This document shows positions 4,899 through 5,374 of a DNA stretch of 5,374 nucleotides, one piece after another (within the stretch, counting starts at the first letter, position 1; the number at the start of each line of letters is the position of its first letter). Source of the stretch: Desulfofustis sp. (GTDB taxonomy: Bacteria; Desulfobacterota; Desulfobulbia; Desulfobulbales; Desulfocapsaceae). A program made the translations under genes and the position numbers. Where the stretch lies: assembly GCA_029287755.1 (NCBI GenBank), contig JARFQM010000387.1, positions 1 to 5,374 of the forward strand. The letters are read 5' to 3'. A model generated the notes under the pieces. That model was given only the letters and a program-made list of their open reading frames with translations. It did no database searches and was not told where the DNA came from.

Positions 4899-5374
4899 AT
4901 GAGTGGAACTCTCTACATTATCGGAACCGGCCCAGGCGACCCGCAACTGCTCACCTTGAAAGCAGTCAACATTTTCACCAGCTGTCCGGTGATCATCGCC
5001 CCCCACGGCGCGAGAAACGGTTCTTCTACAGCGCTGGCTATTGTCTCTGAAGCGGTTTCACTGGCCGGCAAAACGGTCGTAGAGCTGCACTTTCCTATGA
5101 AAAAGATTAGAAGCGGCCACGATCCTGCCCCGGAAATCCTTGCCGCCTGGCGGCATGCCGCGGAGCAGGCGCTCTACTACCTGGACCAAGGGCAAAACGT
5201 CTGTTTTCCGACCCTGGGAGATCCGGCCATCTACTCCACCGGCTACTATCTCTATGAAACGATCTGCGGGATCAGAGATGACGTAACGGTACAATTCGTA
5301 CCCGGGGTGGCCGCCATGAGCAGCTGCTCAGCAGCCCTGGCCACGCCTATCTGCCTCGGCGACGAGATGGTCGC
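4899..5374 (+). CDS. cobI: Precorrin-2 / cobalt-factor II C20-methyltransferase, 5' part
   Basis: An open frame runs from ATG 4899 to the window end: 158 full codons of a protein that is usually about 230-240 residues, so roughly the first two thirds. It belongs to the SAM-dependent tetrapyrrole methylase family. GTGPGDPQLLT (residues 9-19) is the N-terminal glycine-rich motif. HFPM (64-67), TLGDPAIYST (105-114) and VPGVAAMSSCSAAL (134-147) are characteristic of the C20-methyltransferases CobI (aerobic) and CbiL (anaerobic, cobalt already inserted). In an anaerobe the CbiL reaction would be expected; the sequence does not settle which. It starts 21 bases after the binding-protein stop, has no good Shine-Dalgarno sequence (TTG 4890 is an alternative in-frame start), and lies in the same transcription unit, so it should be under the B12 riboswitch. 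Confidence 0.88.
   Translation, partial: MSGTLYIIGTGPGDPQLLTLKAVNIFTSCPVIIAPHGARNGSSTALAIVSEAVSLAGKTVVELHFPMKKIRSGHDPAPEILAAWRHAAEQALYYLDQGQNVCFPTLGDPAIYSTGYYLYETICGIRDDVTVQFVPGVAAMSSCSAALATPICLGDEMV

Noticed and set aside
5058..5294. A minus-strand open frame near the right end
   Set aside because: It is antisense to the cobI/cbiL gene, whose SAM-methylase motifs are clear in the plus-strand frame that stays open to the window end.
1..5374. CRISPR arrays, tRNA genes, insertion sequences or phage genes
   Set aside because: I looked for regularly spaced repeats, cloverleaf-like segments, terminal inverted repeats and transposase or integrase motifs and saw none.

Overview
The window reads as a stretch of chromosome from a Gram-negative, probably anaerobic bacterium. 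The transporter style, the moderately GC-rich base use and the joining of a corrin-ring methyltransferase to a BtuCDF-type importer fit a sulfate- or metal-reducing Desulfobacterota (deltaproteobacterial) lineage. That placement is an inference from gene style and context, not a sequence match. All recognised genes lie on the + strand.

Left part (1-1628): the 3' end of a gene for a family-3 solute-binding protein (SBP_bac_3 fold) with a long charged C-terminal tail. After an 80-base gap comes a complete gene for a polytopic membrane protein of the Gate / nucleoside-recognition family, which looks like two related halves joined by a basic linker. The substrate of neither protein can be read from the sequence.

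Middle part (1629-2084): 456 bases without a gene, but dense in signals. In order: a three-stem inverted-repeat structure (1641-1703), a perfect 12-bp palindrome (1723-1734), a sigma70-type promoter (TTGACA, 17-bp spacer, TAGAAC), a clear cobalamin (B12) riboswitch aptamer (about 1781-1945), a downstream hairpin that could be the kissing-loop partner of the aptamer, and an intrinsic terminator (2002-2035). This is the layout of a transcription-attenuating B12 switch.

Right part (2085-5374): the genes under that switch. A BtuC-like permease, a BtuD-like ATPase and a BtuF-like periplasmic binding protein are tightly packed (stop/start overlap, then a 1-base gap). After 21 bases comes the start of cobI/cbiL (precorrin-2 / cobalt-factor II C20-methyltransferase), cut by the window end. 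The cell would thus use one corrinoid-sensing leader RNA to turn down both corrinoid uptake and at least one step of corrin-ring synthesis when adenosyl- or another cobalamin is plentiful.

No insertion sequence, phage gene, CRISPR array, tRNA or rRNA is visible. The core is a known kind of system (a B12-regulated uptake and synthesis operon). The least explained parts are the solute-binding/Gate gene pair and the structured DNA just upstream of the riboswitch promoter.
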